Source of the DNA: JACTMZ01 sp044359955
GTDB lineage: Bacteria; Verrucomicrobiota; Verrucomicrobiia; Chthoniobacterales; JACTMZ01
DNA: 31,908 bases
Reading direction: 5' to 3'
Assembly: GCA_044359955.1 (NCBI GenBank)
Contig: JBIKLF010000027.1
Coordinates: 1 to 31,908, forward strand
Shown: piece after piece, positions 31,601 through 31,908 of the stretch
Layout of the letters: each line of letters opens with the position of its first letter
How positions within the stretch are numbered: the first letter of the stretch is position 1
Position numbers and translations under genes: made by a program
The notes under the pieces: model-generated
The model's input: the letters and a program-made list of their open reading frames with translations, nothing else
Databases searched by the model: none
What the model was told of the DNA's origin: nothing

Positions 31601-31715
31601 GATCAAGGAAGTGCCGATTGTTTTCACCGAGCGCCGGGAGGGGGATTCGAAAATGTCGACGGCCATCTCGCTGGAGGCGGCCTGGCGTGTGCTTCGTTTG
31701 GCGGCGGTCAGCTAA
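28602..31715 (+). CDS. Fusion: multi-spanning GT-C/YfhO-like membrane region + Dpm1-like GT2 polyprenyl-phosphate sugar synthase
   Basis: 1037 residues from the ATG at 28602; a GTG at 28566 would add 12. Residues about 10-480 hold roughly eleven or more hydrophobic segments in the style of GT-C lipid-linked-sugar transferases and YfhO proteins, with acidic residues in the first extracytoplasmic loop (QEELYSDAGRF). A soluble stretch (about 480-755) is presumably periplasmic, one more helix follows near 765-785, and then a cytoplasmic GT2 domain starts near 802 (KVVVVIPTYNERESI). It has VVDDGSPDGT, EMDADLSHDP and SRYLGG, as in dolichol/polyprenyl-phosphate mannose synthases. One chain would thus make a polyprenyl-P-sugar and use it outside. 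No frameshift or stop separates the parts. Only 3 bases follow the previous stop to the GTG. Confidence 0.85.
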   Translation: MTKHRPTIDRALLCLLVFLAASVAVLGFGWLRQTPSQEELYSDAGRFFAEFRNVFSGGKINWWTPNFMQGSSSSQYFLVTVPILIGNALTSIFGDGLAGKLLGLIALAASGLAAFVFARKLSANSWIGFLAGVLYTLNAQVLLRLASFEHIGAVVAYAFVPLVLLGFLRVAERGSWQSAFLLAAAWGGLMLSYTKLGLMFLPLAGGFFLWILFDQPERRIALIRGSIVSALLLGLMVLPLLLPLTREYQWVAAFSFDNFAGWQQAFSMKSFISVLDRANGLLANMRPDFVADRGQFYLGLVPIFSAAAVLWWARGRGEWLQTRNGVLLRLFLGMTLLALWLSHGPFSAFTGLQEFLKGSIKAPDWIAALVWLVTIVPPILIYAILPRTPRRGLWAALLIIAWLFVPGFVLLEKLPIYKDIRAPWGFWETGFLCIAMAGAISIHQLFNAMIEKRDRLVVAGLLGVIVLLDASAYFSKFFASGLPAQTFTDFDRSQEHLKTSLIEGRVYPMSGRYFYLRTPMQSGRGLNTEAVWSHFQMRGVRALVNGANSSPGAMQTYMRVAGISHVLLDKKDPFTPQEIQNAFAQAYPTGFDSEYIRVLENKDSLAPAFVAREYIAMDPGTEALAPAFLDAAGRINAAPIELGPNERNFPFLAGTGATATGIQLAQKYAQGPGEPFERVPFSAPRKDPSKMIFDPFGDRKGWLVVTEAWHPDWRAYSDGAQLPVYKAFGGLMAVPLGRTNGPIEFVFSPPRWYDLAVWVSGLSWAGVLGLLLIMPLPFIPKRWKDWWTGANKQTPVIAPPAGIIDKVVVVIPTYNERESINKAIDLVLGLPRKADVLVVDDGSPDGTAGVVRARPEFNRRIFLLEGKGKAGLGTAYRRGFQWALKHGYEAAVEMDADLSHDPADIPKLLEGLEQGAHIAVGSRYLGGISVLNWPQSRLFISTFGGFYVRTLTALPMSDPTSGFKAIRADVLRDLNWDKVQAEGYAFQIELHHTAWKQGFTIKEVPIVFTERREGDSKMSTAISLEAAWRVLRLAAVS

Positions 31716-31721
31716 GGAGTA

Positions 31722-31750
31722 GTTGAGGGTTGAGGGATGAGAGTTGAGGG
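31722..31750. repeat. Short GTTGAGGG repeat
   Basis: GTTGAGGG occurs at 31722-31729, 31729-31736 and 31743-31750, starting 7 bases after the stop of the fusion gene. Such GTTGAGGG-type strings are common intergenic filler near mobile elements. No terminator hairpin is visible between the stop and this repeat. Confidence 0.6.
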
Positions 31751-31775
31751 AAAATGGGGCTGAGGGCGCGGTCAG

Positions 31776-31814
31776 GACATGGGTAACACTTTAGGTTCAA
31801 GACATGGGTAACAC
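31776..31814. mobile_element. Two direct copies of GACATGGGTAACAC, probable insertion-sequence terminus
   Basis: The 14-base motif is at 31776-31789 and again at 31801-31814, a 25-base period. Tandem GACATGGGTAACA motifs are typical of the ends of IS481/IS3-type elements, where transposase binds. From 31834 (ATG) the + strand is open for 25 codons to the window edge, but the peptide is not recognisably a transposase. The element itself would lie outside the window, so this is a partial call. Confidence 0.45.
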
Positions 31815-31908
31815 CTGCCGTGATTTGTTGGTGATGTTGTTGTGTTGGTTGTGGTTGGTCAATGGCATGCAGAGAGGTGGAGGAGTGCAGCCGCCGCGCC
31901 CGAAGCGG

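Noticed and set aside
31834..31908. 25-codon open frame to the window edge as a transposase start
   Set aside because: The peptide (MLLCWLWLVNGMQRGGG...) shows no helix-turn-helix or other transposase motif, and the visible part is too short to judge.

Overview
This window looks like a chromosomal piece of a GC-rich, Gram-negative, non-model bacterium, most likely a verrucomicrobial (Opitutae-like) lineage. That placement is inference from gene repertoire, not from a marker gene. In favour are the LptF/LptG permease and nucleotide-sugar genes expected of an LPS-making outer membrane, weak Shine-Dalgarno usage with frequent TTG/GTG starts, a GbsR-type regulator beside a specialised NusG paralogue at the head of a polysaccharide cluster, and many small toxin-antitoxin-type genes. 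No rRNA, tRNA, CRISPR array or prophage was seen, and there is no gene-free stretch longer than 300 bases.

Positions 1-126 are the right end of an IS3-family insertion sequence (C-terminus of its transposase plus a probable terminal repeat). The IS ends about 2 bases before the ATG of a D-Ala-D-Ala carboxypeptidase gene (129-938) and seems to supply its ribosome binding site. Positions 972-13385 are mostly housekeeping: zwf-glk (glucose phosphorylation and oxidative pentose phosphate entry), an LptF/LptG permease, DAHP synthase, a LOG-family nucleotide phosphoribohydrolase, citramalate synthase, a secreted M23 peptidase, a glnB-uppP-DUF6941-like run, a DUF2062 membrane protein overlapping an Hsp33 chaperone gene, and a GbsR/MarR-type regulator.

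From about 12.8 kb to 31.7 kb everything is on the + strand and forms a surface-polysaccharide (O-antigen/EPS) locus. It begins with the GbsR-type regulator and a NusG/RfaH-like factor, followed by a GC-rich hairpin leader. Then come a one-pass membrane protein and the CDP-sugar genes rfbF and rfbG. Next, an island of small genes (16.8-19.2 kb) splits the pathway: a VapBC pair, a GxxExxY protein bracketed by two copies of a long inverted repeat, an orphan antitoxin with a truncated PIN toxin remnant, and a DUF4160-DUF2442 pair. The sugar pathway then resumes with rfbH, an SDR, a C-methyltransferase-like protein, an acetolactate-synthase-like TPP enzyme, an FkbM methyltransferase, a HAD phosphatase, a NeuB-like synthase, a GT2 glycosyltransferase and a 1037-residue protein that fuses a multi-spanning GT-C-like region to a Dpm1-like polyprenyl-phosphate sugar synthase.

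Taken together, rfbF/G/H, the SDR and the TPP enzyme resemble the route to a CDP-linked 3,6-dideoxyhexose carrying a two-carbon branch (yersiniose type), here with extra methyltransferases. The last 190 bases hold a GTTGAGGG repeat and two copies of a 14-base motif that look like the terminus of another insertion sequence running off the window. The strongest candidates for something undescribed are the repeat-bracketed GxxExxY cassette inside the antigen operon, the branched-sugar pathway variant, and the GT-C/Dpm1 fusion.
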